From contig DATKZI010000032.1 in assembly GCA_035528035.1 (NCBI GenBank), forward strand, positions 1 to 64,000: a DNA stretch of 64,000 nt. The letters run 5' to 3'. The translations under genes were made by a program, and so were the position numbers. Under the pieces are notes generated by a model. It searched no databases, had not been told where the DNA came from, and was given only the letters and a program-made list of their open reading frames with translations. Source of the DNA: JABLTI01 sp035528035. GTDB taxonomy: Archaea; Asgardarchaeota; Heimdallarchaeia; JABLTI01. Below, piece after piece: positions 34,849 to 43,548 of this stretch; position 1 is the stretch's first letter; each line of letters opens with the position of its first letter.

Positions 34849-36677
34849 TCAAAGAAATCAGCTATCCTCTTGTATAGGATTTTTTGATTTTTATTCCTAA
34901 CTATACCATGACCTTCATCATCAAAAATCAATACTTCATATTTAGTTGAATTTTCATCTAATCTTTTCCTTAATTCTTCAACATTTTTAGGTGTAACATT
35001 TGGATCCTGTGCTCCTTGTATAATTAATAATGAGCCTTGAATATTTTGAACGAAATTTATCGGTGAACGCTCATAATAAATTTCTGGTACTTCATCGGGT
35101 TTTCCTCCCAACATTTGCTCTGAAACAGGTCGTAAATCTGGACGTGTAGTTTTATAATCTACCACTAAATCAGTCATACCACAAATAGGAGCTGAAGCAG
35201 CAACAAGTTCTTTTGGTGCTTTGGTAATAGCAAAATAACTACTATACCCTCCATAACTTGTTCCTGTTATTCCGATTTTATTTTTAGTTGCTAAACCTTT
35301 CTTAATTAGTGCTTCAACACCAGCTAAAATATCGTTTTGTTCATCTGAACCCCAACCATTTTTTCGTATAGCATCTTCAAATTCATAACCATACCCAGTA
35401 CTACCTCGATAATTTGGATCGAGAACAAGAAATCCTCTATGGGTATAATATTGAATCTGGACATTAATTTCATTGCTAGAATGATAGGTAGGACCTCCAT
35501 GTATGAAAATAATTGTTTTCCCATTTGGTTTTGGGGGTTTGTATAGCCATCCATGGATAGGTAAGTTATCATATCCTATCCAATCAAAATCAAGAGCTGG
35601 TGTAAATTGGTTTTTGGTTATTTTTGATTTTTCCCAAACTTTTGTGAGTGTAATGAAATTGTTTGGGTTTAAAGAATCCAAATTTATTTTTACTACATCT
35701 ATAGGTTGTGTTGATGAATAATAATAGGCAATCCAGCTATTATCATAAATAGGTCCAATTGGCACTAAATTCCCTGCTATCAACGGCAGAGTTTTTTGTT
35801 CTTTTGTTTTTAAATCAATTATTGTTGTTTTTCTTCTTGCTCTATCGACTTCATCAACAAGTAAATAATTTCCTAATTTTGGCACCCTAATTCTTTCAAT
35901 TTTACTTTTAGGATCATCAACAAGCCATTCTATTTCATTATTGTCTAAATTATAAATTCCTACCGAGTTATAATTTTGTAATTCTTTCCCTTTGCCATCA
36001 CTCATAAAAGCTACACGATGGCTATCAGGTAACCATGATGCATATGTTCTTGATTCAGCACCAAAATTAAGGAGCTCTCTATCTTCCTTACCTTCAATGT
36101 CTACAAGCCAAACTTGATCTCCTTTAGGATGAAGATCTTTTCTATAATAAATTAAATGACTCCCAGATTTGTTTATTTCAGGATCCGACCATGTTGCTTT
36201 GAGTGGTTGAGCCAAAAGAACTCTTTCACCCGTTTCTATTAAATGACGATAAACCCATGAAGGTTCTATCTCAAGTTTTTTATCAAAATCATAATTAGCC
36301 CCATAGAATAACCATTTTTCATTTGGATGAATATCGCCAAAATGCATGAAATGTTGAGGATTCTCTTCTGTTAAAGGAATCATTTTCTTTGGTTCATTAA
36401 GATCAATTCGGAAGATTTGCATTCGTTCATTCCTACTTTTATCCTCCATTACCAAAAGGGCATCACTTTTTGGATAAAATTTAAGGATACGAGTCATTTC
36501 AGGAGTTTCAGTCAAAGCAATAGGATCATTCTGTTCTTTAATGTCAACATAAAAGACATCTACATTTGGATGAATATTTTTCCAAGAAAAAGCAATCTTA
36601 TCGCCTTTTAGTGATAAGCTTAATCCATAAATATCTGGCACAGTTAATAAATTAGTTAAAAATTCTTCATCATTCAT
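34836..36677 (-). CDS. S9 family prolyl oligopeptidase / acylaminoacyl peptidase
   Basis: 613 residues. A seven-bladed propeller (residues about 30-350, with many repeated LxW and IDL strands) precedes an alpha/beta hydrolase. The catalytic triad is Ser474 in GTSYGGYS, Asp558 in GAQDPNVTP and His590 in DDEGHGI. HGGPTYHSS supplies the oxyanion loop. It cleaves short peptides or acylated N-termini in the cytoplasm; no signal peptide is seen. Length and order match the S9C group. Confidence 0.92.
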   Translation of the reverse strand: MNDEEFLTNLLTVPDIYGLSLSLKGDKIAFSWKNIHPNVDVFYVDIKEQNDPIALTETPEMTRILKFYPKSDALLVMEDKSRNERMQIFRIDLNEPKKMIPLTEENPQHFMHFGDIHPNEKWLFYGANYDFDKKLEIEPSWVYRHLIETGERVLLAQPLKATWSDPEINKSGSHLIYYRKDLHPKGDQVWLVDIEGKEDRELLNFGAESRTYASWLPDSHRVAFMSDGKGKELQNYNSVGIYNLDNNEIEWLVDDPKSKIERIRVPKLGNYLLVDEVDRARRKTTIIDLKTKEQKTLPLIAGNLVPIGPIYDNSWIAYYYSSTQPIDVVKINLDSLNPNNFITLTKVWEKSKITKNQFTPALDFDWIGYDNLPIHGWLYKPPKPNGKTIIFIHGGPTYHSSNEINVQIQYYTHRGFLVLDPNYRGSTGYGYEFEDAIRKNGWGSDEQNDILAGVEALIKKGLATKNKIGITGTSYGGYSSYFAITKAPKELVAASAPICGMTDLVVDYKTTRPDLRPVSEQMLGGKPDEVPEIYYERSPINFVQNIQGSLLIIQGAQDPNVTPKNVEELRKRLDENSTKYEVLIFDDEGHGIVRNKNQKILYKRIADFFEKAL

Positions 36678-36749
36678 ATGACTTGTATTATTACAGTAGT
36701 ATTTAAGTATAAGGGAAAATTATTACTGGTTGATGGAGTAAAAATCTAA

Positions 36750-37118
36750 ATGGCAAGTGATACTCAAGAAAGATATTTATTAGCGGTCTATGGTACATTA
36801 AAGGAAAATTTCCCCAATTATTTTTATTACTTGAATCCTCTTAAGCCAATATTTAGTGGATTAGTAAAAATTCCTTTTCAAATGTATACTAATGGAGGTT
36901 TTCCTTTACTTTTCCCGGCTGAAGAACTTCATTCGATTTATATTGAGATTTTTGAAATCGATGAAAAAATACTTCATAAAATTGATCTTTTGGAAGGGGT
37001 TCCCAATCATTACTCTCGCAAATCAATTTTCTTAGATGAATTGAAAGCCGAGGTTCTTATCTATGTTATAACAAATAGAGAACCTTTTGGTGAATTAATT
37101 GCAAATGGACTTTTCTAA
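36750..37118 (+). CDS. Gamma-glutamylcyclotransferase-like (GGCT/AIG2) protein
   Basis: 122 residues with the family's YGTLKENFPNYFYYL loop at 14-28, YTNGGFPLLF, and LLEGVPNHYSR. The Glu in DLLEGVP fits the catalytic acid of GGCT and GGACT enzymes, which release 5-oxoproline from gamma-glutamyl amines. Compact size is typical of the AIG2-like branch. It lies between divergent S9 peptidase and convergent DA1-like genes. Confidence 0.85.
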   Translation: MASDTQERYLLAVYGTLKENFPNYFYYLNPLKPIFSGLVKIPFQMYTNGGFPLLFPAEELHSIYIEIFEIDEKILHKIDLLEGVPNHYSRKSIFLDELKAEVLIYVITNREPFGELIANGLF

Positions 37119-37134
37119 AAAAAAGATGAATAAG

Positions 37135-38382
37135 TCAATTATTGATTATTTTAGCCCATTCAATGAGATTTTTAAGACCATTCTTCTTCTCATACTCTAA
37201 GAATTTCTTGAAGCCAAGACCATAAAGATCATCTCGAGAAAGAATCAATTCAGCTTGACCATGATAACCACATTTTTGCAAGATCTTATAGGAAACCCAT
37301 TCACAGAATCCTTCTCTTATATATACGGGTTGATTTTTATTGATTGAATTTTCAGATTGCCAAACATGAGCAAGTTCATGACATAGAGTTCCTAAAGCCA
37401 TTTGAATTGGTAAATGTGATTGAAGATATATTGTTATTTTATCATCTTTTCTTTGAAACAATCCTAAATTCCTACCAGCAGTTACAGCTGCACCTGATTC
37501 GTTTATTCTTCTATCAAGTAATTTTTTAGAAATTAGACGGTAATTAATATCATGAACTAACTTCAATCCCAAATCAGCTAACCCACTAATAGCAGTTGCT
37601 ATTAATTCAGCAAGCTGTTCTTCTGTCGTTATTGCACTCCTTTGACACTCGTTACAAATTTTTCTCCCATCGGAAATTTCTAGATATTGTAAACCTACAG
37701 GTCGACCACAAGCATCACAATGTGGTGCTAAATGTTCACAATTTTCACAAAAAATACCTTCTTGAGTTTTGTATGAAAAGTATCTACCAACAATTGGTAA
37801 ACCACAAGCAGAACATCTTTTAGCTTTCTCTTGACATGAATAACATATTTTTTTATCATGAACAGTAAATAAAAATTGACTTGGAATCCCACACATATTA
37901 CAACGTTCATAGATTTTATAACAATAATCACAAACATTTTCTTTGTCAAAAATCCAATAGGTGCCTAGGATAGGATTATTACAAACTGAACAACGCAAGG
38001 CATTAGTTAAACAGTGTTTGCATAGAACTTTTCTTCTAATAAGAGTATATTTTACAACTGGTTTCCCACAGCGATCACATTTTTGATATTTTTTCATACA
38101 AATGTCACAAGCAATGGTTCTGTCAGAAAAACGAGTATAACTACCAATTATTGCCTTTTCACAAATATCACATTTTGGTAATCTTTGATAACAAAGATTA
38201 CACAAACCATCAATTGAATTATCTTCTCCTCCGATGATAGGTTTTTTACAACTTTGACATTTTGGTAAATATTGAAAGCATTCACTACAAAATATCGATC
38301 CATCTGAAAAATGAATATACTTACCTTTGATGATTTCTTTACATGCATCACAACGTACTTTAATTACACCTACAGAAACCAT
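37135..38382 (-). CDS. LIM-like zinc-finger protein with DA1-type HExxH peptidase domain
   Basis: 415 residues. Residues 11-246 hold eight CxxC...CxxC units of about 30 residues (first Cys at 11, 42, 71, 102, 131, 161, 190, 222), many with KPI(I/V)G after the first pair and a xxxFC/IC before the second, like LIM zinc fingers. A linker leads to HELAH at 334-338 and REGFCEW at 355-361, the layout of the plant DA1/DAR peptidase (HEMMH and EEGIC). Plant DA1 is a ubiquitin-activated protease. Both the zinc and catalytic residues are intact, so it is probably active. Confidence 0.8.
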   Translation of the reverse strand: MVSVGVIKVRCDACKEIIKGKYIHFSDGSIFCSECFQYLPKCQSCKKPIIGGEDNSIDGLCNLCYQRLPKCDICEKAIIGSYTRFSDRTIACDICMKKYQKCDRCGKPVVKYTLIRRKVLCKHCLTNALRCSVCNNPILGTYWIFDKENVCDYCYKIYERCNMCGIPSQFLFTVHDKKICYSCQEKAKRCSACGLPIVGRYFSYKTQEGIFCENCEHLAPHCDACGRPVGLQYLEISDGRKICNECQRSAITTEEQLAELIATAISGLADLGLKLVHDINYRLISKKLLDRRINESGAAVTAGRNLGLFQRKDDKITIYLQSHLPIQMALGTLCHELAHVWQSENSINKNQPVYIREGFCEWVSYKILQKCGYHGQAELILSRDDLYGLGFKKFLEYEKKNGLKNLIEWAKIINN

Positions 38383-38508
38383 CTATGATTTAACCTCGTT
38401 ATTTTGGTCTTGAAATAATAAATATTCAATTACATTATAAATATGTTATACAATTGAAAAAAACTTTCTATTGAGACATAAATTACTGGAAAAAAGAGAA
38501 TAAAGAAA

Positions 38509-39060
38509 CTATGATTTTCTTCGTAATTGAACTAAATCGTCAATAAATTTGTCAATGATTTTGCATTCTTTTTGATATTTCGTTGGTATTACTTCATCCC
38601 GTTTAGCTATGAAAGGACCCATTACATATCTAGAAACTAAAGTAGAACCAATGAAGAGTACTGCTGCAGCAGCAAGTAGAATTACCCATTGTGCCCAGTG
38701 TTCCCATAGAAATACAGTAGCTATAGCTCCTGCTAATAATCCTAAAGAGAAAACAATGAAAACAGCAATTATAGTGCGAATTAGAATCTGTCGTCTCTTC
38801 TTTAACTTTAGAAAAACATCTCTTGTACCTGATTCTCGCCAATTAATATCTACTTCGGGTAAAACAAGCCCTAAAGCAGCTAAATGACTATCAGTATTTT
38901 TAAAAGCATCATTTATTGCTTTTGTAGGTTCGTCTTTAGGCCAGCTTTTTCTACCACTAATAATTGATAATTCTGTGATGATGGTATTGAGATTTTGAAT
39001 AGTACCAGTTGAAATTTTTTTCCGTTTTTGTTTTCTATTCCTTGGTGTCATTTTCATCAC
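38509..39060 (-). CDS. Two-helix membrane protein, 183 aa
   Basis: Strongly basic N-terminus (MTPRNRKQKRKK), a helical cytoplasmic part, then two membrane helices (TIIAVFIVFSLGLLAGAIATVFL and WVILLAAAAVLFIGSTLV) and a 40-residue charged tail. An in-frame ATG starts three codons further in. Together with the next two genes it forms a run of small leftward membrane-protein genes. No family recognised. Confidence 0.65.
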   Translation of the reverse strand: MMKMTPRNRKQKRKKISTGTIQNLNTIITELSIISGRKSWPKDEPTKAINDAFKNTDSHLAALGLVLPEVDINWRESGTRDVFLKLKKRRQILIRTIIAVFIVFSLGLLAGAIATVFLWEHWAQWVILLAAAAVLFIGSTLVSRYVMGPFIAKRDEVIPTKYQKECKIIDKFIDDLVQLRRKS

Positions 39061-39083
39061 AGAAGTTAATCATTAATAGGAGT

Positions 39084-39494
39084 CTAAGATTTTGATATTC
39101 TATAAAAGATAATTATTAGAGCACCAATAATTACTATTAGAGCACCCACATTTCCAGCTATCACAGCTAAAACGATTATTAATACAGCATATAGATACAA
39201 ATTGAGCTTATTATAGACTCTTCTATCAATTGCTAACCATAAAATAATTAGAGCCATAATAGCTGCCAAAATCGGCCCTAAATAAGATACCTTAATCTGA
39301 CCAAATGTGTAGGAAGCCCATGTAGTATTAGAAATATCTGAGCTAAATTTACTAATAATATCTAATATAGCTGCAACTATAGTTAGAATTGCACCAAAAA
39401 TAATCAATACTTGACCGACAATAAACCATGTACCATGCTTTCTGGTTGTTTGTGATTGTTTCTGTTTCTTCTTTGTTGTCATATGATCACTCAT
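39084..39494 (-). CDS. Four-helix membrane protein, 136 aa
   Basis: A basic N-terminus (TTKKKQKQSQTTRKH) followed by four hydrophobic helices with few charges. 24 bp upstream of the 39060 start, so likely co-transcribed with that gene. No motif recognised. Confidence 0.65.
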   Translation of the reverse strand: MSDHMTTKKKQKQSQTTRKHGTWFIVGQVLIIFGAILTIVAAILDIISKFSSDISNTTWASYTFGQIKVSYLGPILAAIMALIILWLAIDRRVYNKLNLYLYAVLIIVLAVIAGNVGALIVIIGALIIIFYRISKS

Positions 39495-39602
39495 CCAAAT
39501 TAGATAATTACACTATACAATACTAAATTCAGTAAATAACCTAATACTTAATTCTATCGCTAAAAGATTATAAAAAAAGAATATTGAAGATGAGATGAAA
39601 AT

Positions 39603-40088
39603 TTATCTTTTAGCGTCACGAACACCTCGAGTAAGAGTTCCTAAAAATGCTCCAAAGGCGAAAGTAATAAGCATTGAAAATACCAATATCATAGCAAGAG
39701 CAATTAGTAATTCAACAATACCAACAATAATACCAATTGTATGCTCAGCAGATAAACCAACAAAAAATGCTGAAATTATTCCAAATATTATTACAGAGAA
39801 CAATGCGCTAAATGATGAATATCTTAATGATGTTAGTAAACTTAAATTATTATTTTTCAACCCACAAACAAATCCAGCAGGTATCCCATATAAAGCTAAA
39901 ATAAAATTTAAAGCATAAGGATTATCATAAACAAAGGTAGCAATCAGTTCAGTACCAACATAGGCTATACCAACTATTACTCCTGTAACAATTATTGTCA
40001 CCCAAGGGGGTTTGATTTTTTCTTCTGTTCCTTTTGCATATTCCTTAAAAGCTAAACTATCTTTTAAATGAGATGAATCTTCAACCAT
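39603..40088 (-). CDS. Four-helix membrane protein, 161 aa
   Basis: Polar N-terminus of 28 residues, then four membrane helices rich in Gly and Ala (VTIIVTGVIVGIAYVGTELIA, a middle pair, and a final LIALAMILVFSMLITFAFGAF). Ends in a basic TRGVRDAKR. Similar in style to its two neighbours but not obviously homologous. Function unknown. Confidence 0.65.
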   Translation of the reverse strand: MVEDSSHLKDSLAFKEYAKGTEEKIKPPWVTIIVTGVIVGIAYVGTELIATFVYDNPYALNFILALYGIPAGFVCGLKNNNLSLLTSLRYSSFSALFSVIIFGIISAFFVGLSAEHTIGIIVGIVELLIALAMILVFSMLITFAFGAFLGTLTRGVRDAKR

Positions 40089-40310
40089 AATATTTCCCGT
40101 TCCTGATATAGTTCTGTTTCTTTAATTATTATACTATTAATCTTGATAAAATTCAAACGCTTTTAAGTTAATTATTAGGGTTTTTATATTAAATAGCTAA
40201 CGTAATTATTGAAAATACATAAAAGATCCAATAAGCGATAAAATGAATTGTTGCTTGTAAATCCAGCGAAAATAAGTATTTTTAACCAAGAAATACGAAA
40301 AAAGACAGAG

Positions 40311-40330
40311 ATTCCGCTAAAATACGGAAT
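40311..40330. promoter_or_regulatory. Inverted repeat in the 40089-40469 gap
   Basis: ATTCCG-8 nt-CGGAAT. Its position between divergent genes suggests an operator or a small hairpin; nothing supports a choice. Confidence 0.3.
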
Positions 40331-40364
40331 TTTGATGAAAAAATTAACAAAAATAGGCGGAAAA

Positions 40365-40401
40365 ATTTACTAGATAACAGCATGGATTTACTAGATAATA
40401 G
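40365..40401 (+). promoter_or_regulatory. Tandem operator-like direct repeats
   Basis: Two 16-bp copies of ATTTACTAGATAAYAG at 40365-40380 and 40386-40401 differ at one base. Their starts are 21 bp apart, two helical turns, which places both on one face of the DNA. They end about 20 bp before the TATA box of the small winged-helix gene. Confidence 0.55.
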
Positions 40402-40422
40402 GTAAGAATTACTCAGAGTGCT

Positions 40423-40430
40423 TTTATATA
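40423..40430 (+). promoter_or_regulatory. TATA box of the winged-helix gene
   Basis: TTTATATA at 40423-40430, giving a transcription start near 40453 and a leader of about 17 nt before the ATG at 40470. Confidence 0.55.
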
Positions 40431-40469
40431 ATAACATATGCTCTTTTCTCTAGGAGATGACTATTATAA

Positions 40470-40691
40470 ATGCTGACTGTTGCAGAACAATTACCCCCCT
40501 CCGCGAGGGCAATATACACGCTCTTATCTGAGCAGGGACCTTTGACTTCAAAGGACTTGATACTAAAATGCGATCTCGCACCAAGAACTGTTAGATATGC
40601 ATTGAAACGTTTAACGAAAGAGGGTCTTGTTAAAAAGGCTCCTTACCTACTTGACATGCGTTCATCAAAATATTTTGTTGAAACTGGCTAA
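40470..40691 (+). CDS. Small winged-helix transcriptional regulator
   Basis: 73 residues forming just one winged-helix domain: PPSARAIYTLLSEQG (helix 1), LTSKDLILKCDLAPRTVRYALKRLTKEG (helices 2 and 3, the recognition helix), then VKKAPYLLDMRSSKYFVETG (wing). It resembles MarR/TrmB-type and other small archaeal HTH proteins without a sensor domain. Twin repeats upstream suggest autoregulation. A GC-rich hairpin lies 60 bp downstream. Confidence 0.85.
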   Translation: MLTVAEQLPPSARAIYTLLSEQGPLTSKDLILKCDLAPRTVRYALKRLTKEGLVKKAPYLLDMRSSKYFVETG

Positions 40692-40750
40692 ATTTAAATC
40701 ACAGCTTAAAATAAGAGATGTTCACTTAGCAAGGTGGTGTGCGGATAATG

Positions 40751-40771
40751 CCTCGCATGATGAATGCGAGG
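40751..40771 (+). terminator. GC-rich hairpin downstream of the winged-helix gene
   Basis: CCTCGCAT GATGA ATGCGAGG, a perfect 8-bp stem followed by a run of eight T at 40781-40788. Unusually GC-rich for this DNA; likely a terminator. Confidence 0.6.
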
Positions 40772-40879
40772 ATAAAATCCTTTTTTTTATTTCTTTTCTC
40801 ATTCAAATTACTGTTTTTAGAGATAAATTTTTGAATTGTCTATAAGGTTCAGTAGTATATTAATTTCACTTGGATTGTC

Positions 40880-42277
40880 ATGTGTATGAAACTTTTCAGT
40901 ACCTCAGGAATTCGTAAGAAAGTCTCAAATCTTCCCCCTCAATTTGTTTCTAAGGTAGGCTTAGCTATTAGTAAAGCTATTTGTGGTGGTGCAGGGGAAA
41001 ACATCCTCATTGCTCGAGATGCACGTTCAAGTGGTCAACAAATGGAACATGCAATTTCAGCTGGTCTTTTAGCAGGTGGTTCTAATATTGAAAGAAAGGG
41101 TATTCTTCCTACACCTGCTTTAGCTTATCATACTATGAAAACTAAAGCTTGTGCTGGCGTGATGCTTACTGCATCACACAATCCTCCTGAGTATAATGGT
41201 ATCAAAGTTTTTGATAAAACTAGTATGGGACTATCTCCTGAGGATGAATTAAAAATTGAAGTAGCATTTAATGACCCAGAATTATCCTATGTTTCTTGGG
41301 ATAAATATGGGAAGGATTCAGAAGTAATAGGATCAGAATTTTATACTAATATGCTTCTTGATGCCGCTTCAAATAATAATTGGGAAAACATAAATCTAGT
41401 TATCGTTGATCCTGGTGGGGGAGCTGGTTGTGATGTTATTAACAAGATATATCAAACAATTGGTATCAATCTTATCGGAATTAATGGGTTGTTTGATCCA
41501 TACTTTTCTTCAAGATTATCTGAACCTGTAGAAAAGAATCTTACTGAATTGATTTCTTTTGTTAAAAGTAGCGTTGACAAGAAAATGGGCCCAAGTATAG
41601 GACTAGCTTATGATGGTGATGCAGATAGATGTATTGCTATTGATGAGAAGGGGAGATATATTCCTCAAGACGTGCAAATTGCATTATATGCCCAATATGT
41701 TGTGGAACAAAATAATGGTAAAGGATTAGTTGTAACTCATGTAGATTCTTCGATGCTTATTGATAAATTAGTAACTGAAGCAGGTGGCAAAGTTAAACGA
41801 ACAAAAGTTGGTGATGTAGCAATAGGGAATATGGTAGCTAATGAAAAGGCTATTTTTGGGGGAGAACCTTGCGGAGCATGGATTCATCCCAAATATCATT
41901 TATGTCCAGATGGTCCTTTAACAGGATTAAAAATACTTGAATGGACACTTGAGCGAGGACCGTTACACAAATTAGTGGATACTGTTGAAGATTATCCTGT
42001 TTATAGAAATAAAATAACTTGTCCTAATGAAATGAAAGAAATTGTACTAAAATCATTAGACAAAAAAATATCCTCTGAAGATAATTACAAAGATTTACTA
42101 AAGATGGATGGATTACGACTTAGTTTCGAGGATGACAGTTGGATTTTAATTAGACCAAGTGGTACCGAACCTTATTTCCGTGTGACCTCTCAAGCAATGA
42201 CCAAAAAAGAATCTCAAGAAAGATTAGAACATTACACTTCTCTTGTAGAGAAAGAAATTAAATATGTTCAAAAATAA
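40880..42277 (+). CDS. Phosphohexomutase (GlmM/ManB type)
   Basis: 465 residues with the alpha-D-phosphohexomutase sites in order: STSGIRKK, TASHNPPEYNG with the phosphoserine, DGDADR for the metal, GEPCGAWIH for sugar specificity, and RPSGTEPYFRV for phosphate binding. In archaea this enzyme converts glucosamine-6- or mannose-6-phosphate to the 1-phosphate. It opens a three-gene operon with a sugar nucleotidyltransferase/acetyltransferase-like protein (8-nt gap), so glucosamine-1-phosphate is a likely product. An ATG at 40886 is a possible alternative start. Confidence 0.9.
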   Translation: MCMKLFSTSGIRKKVSNLPPQFVSKVGLAISKAICGGAGENILIARDARSSGQQMEHAISAGLLAGGSNIERKGILPTPALAYHTMKTKACAGVMLTASHNPPEYNGIKVFDKTSMGLSPEDELKIEVAFNDPELSYVSWDKYGKDSEVIGSEFYTNMLLDAASNNNWENINLVIVDPGGGAGCDVINKIYQTIGINLIGINGLFDPYFSSRLSEPVEKNLTELISFVKSSVDKKMGPSIGLAYDGDADRCIAIDEKGRYIPQDVQIALYAQYVVEQNNGKGLVVTHVDSSMLIDKLVTEAGGKVKRTKVGDVAIGNMVANEKAIFGGEPCGAWIHPKYHLCPDGPLTGLKILEWTLERGPLHKLVDTVEDYPVYRNKITCPNEMKEIVLKSLDKKISSEDNYKDLLKMDGLRLSFEDDSWILIRPSGTEPYFRVTSQAMTKKESQERLEHYTSLVEKEIKYVQK

Positions 42278-42285
42278 CTATAGTA

Positions 42286-43539
42286 GTGATAAAATTGAAT
42301 CCCGCCAAGAATTCCTATACAATGATAATTTTTGCAGCACAAGCAAAAAAAGAACAATTTCAACCATTATCAGAGAATCGACCACCAATATTATTTCAGG
42401 TAGCAGGTAAAACCCTTGTTGAATGGAACTATGAAGTCGGAAAAAATTTTGGAGTGAAAAAGGTAATTTTGCTTATTGATAAAGCTCAGAATCAACTTTT
42501 TCATAGAGCTCTTGGACAATATCAAGAAGTAAGTGCACCTCCAGATGAAATTGGTCCTTTTACTCTTTTAGATTATGACTCAAAAATTGGTTTGACAAAA
42601 GAATTAGTAAATGTTATTTTAAACAATATACCAAAAGAATCAATTTGGCTTGATGGAAATGTTGTTTTTAGCTCGGATTTCTTCAAGATGTTTTTAGAAA
42701 AAGCTGAAGGGCATGGGAAATATGCTCTTATTGAAAAAGATGGAGAAAATAAGAAATGTTTGGGAATTGGTTTTTTTGATGAGAAATTCTTAGAATTAGG
42801 TTCTATAGGTGCAAAGAGTGTTGATGATATTTTCACCTCTATATCAGAAAAAGTTAGAAGTGCTACTCAATACTTAACTTTTAATAAGGAAACAATGGAA
42901 TTCTGGCAAATTAATTACCTCTGGAATTTATTAGATGCAAATCAAATTCTCATAAATTATATTGAAGAGTTAAATCAAGGAATTGTTGAAAAAGGAGCAA
43001 CAATAATTGGAAAAGTTACTATTGGAAAAGGCACAAGAATAAGAGCAGGAAGTTATCTTGAGGGACCTGTAGCTATAGGATTAGATTGTGATATTGGACC
43101 AAATTGTTATCTTCGAAGTGGTGTTTCCTTAGGAAACAAAGTAAGAATAGGAAATGCTTGTGAAATAAAGAATACTATTATTTATCAAGGAACTCATGTT
43201 GCTCACTTGTCCTATGTAGGTGATTCTATCATTGGTGAAGATTGTAATTTTGGCGCAGGAACTATGACAGGTAACTTACGTTTAGATGATCAAACAATTA
43301 AAGCTCAAGTAAATGAAGAAATCATTTCGACTGGGAGAAGAAAATTAGGAGTTATTATTGGCGATAATGTTAAAACAGCAATAAACACCTACTTCATGCC
43401 AGGAATTATTGTAGGGAATAATTCAGCAATAGGAACTGGAGTAATTGTTCAAAGAAATATTGAATCTGGAAAATTTATTTATTTAGATCAAAAAACTGAG
43501 ATTAGGGATTGGAAAGCAAAATCAAAGAGGAAAGGTTAG
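42286..43539 (+). CDS. GlmU-like protein with degenerate nucleotidyltransferase and intact acetyltransferase
   Basis: 417 residues. The N-terminal part starts like a sugar-1-phosphate nucleotidyltransferase but the signature AAGxGTR...PK reads AAQAKKEQ...PP, with Gly, Arg and Lys lost. The C-terminal half is a left-handed beta helix (GATIIGKVTIGKGTRI, VAIGLDCDIGPN) with AHLSYVGDSIIGED and NFGAGTMTGN, which match GlmU's catalytic His and its acetyl-CoA region. It therefore probably acetylates glucosamine-1-phosphate, while nucleotidyl transfer is doubtful. It sits 8 nt after the mutase and 9 nt before a radical SAM gene. Confidence 0.85.
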   Translation: MIKLNPAKNSYTMIIFAAQAKKEQFQPLSENRPPILFQVAGKTLVEWNYEVGKNFGVKKVILLIDKAQNQLFHRALGQYQEVSAPPDEIGPFTLLDYDSKIGLTKELVNVILNNIPKESIWLDGNVVFSSDFFKMFLEKAEGHGKYALIEKDGENKKCLGIGFFDEKFLELGSIGAKSVDDIFTSISEKVRSATQYLTFNKETMEFWQINYLWNLLDANQILINYIEELNQGIVEKGATIIGKVTIGKGTRIRAGSYLEGPVAIGLDCDIGPNCYLRSGVSLGNKVRIGNACEIKNTIIYQGTHVAHLSYVGDSIIGEDCNFGAGTMTGNLRLDDQTIKAQVNEEIISTGRRKLGVIIGDNVKTAINTYFMPGIIVGNNSAIGTGVIVQRNIESGKFIYLDQKTEIRDWKAKSKRKG

Positions 43540-43548
43540 AGGTTTCAG

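Noticed and set aside
37344..38351. Several frames of 60-75 codons within the DA1-like gene
   Set aside because: They are frame-shifted or antisense shadows of a gene with a strong Cys pattern.
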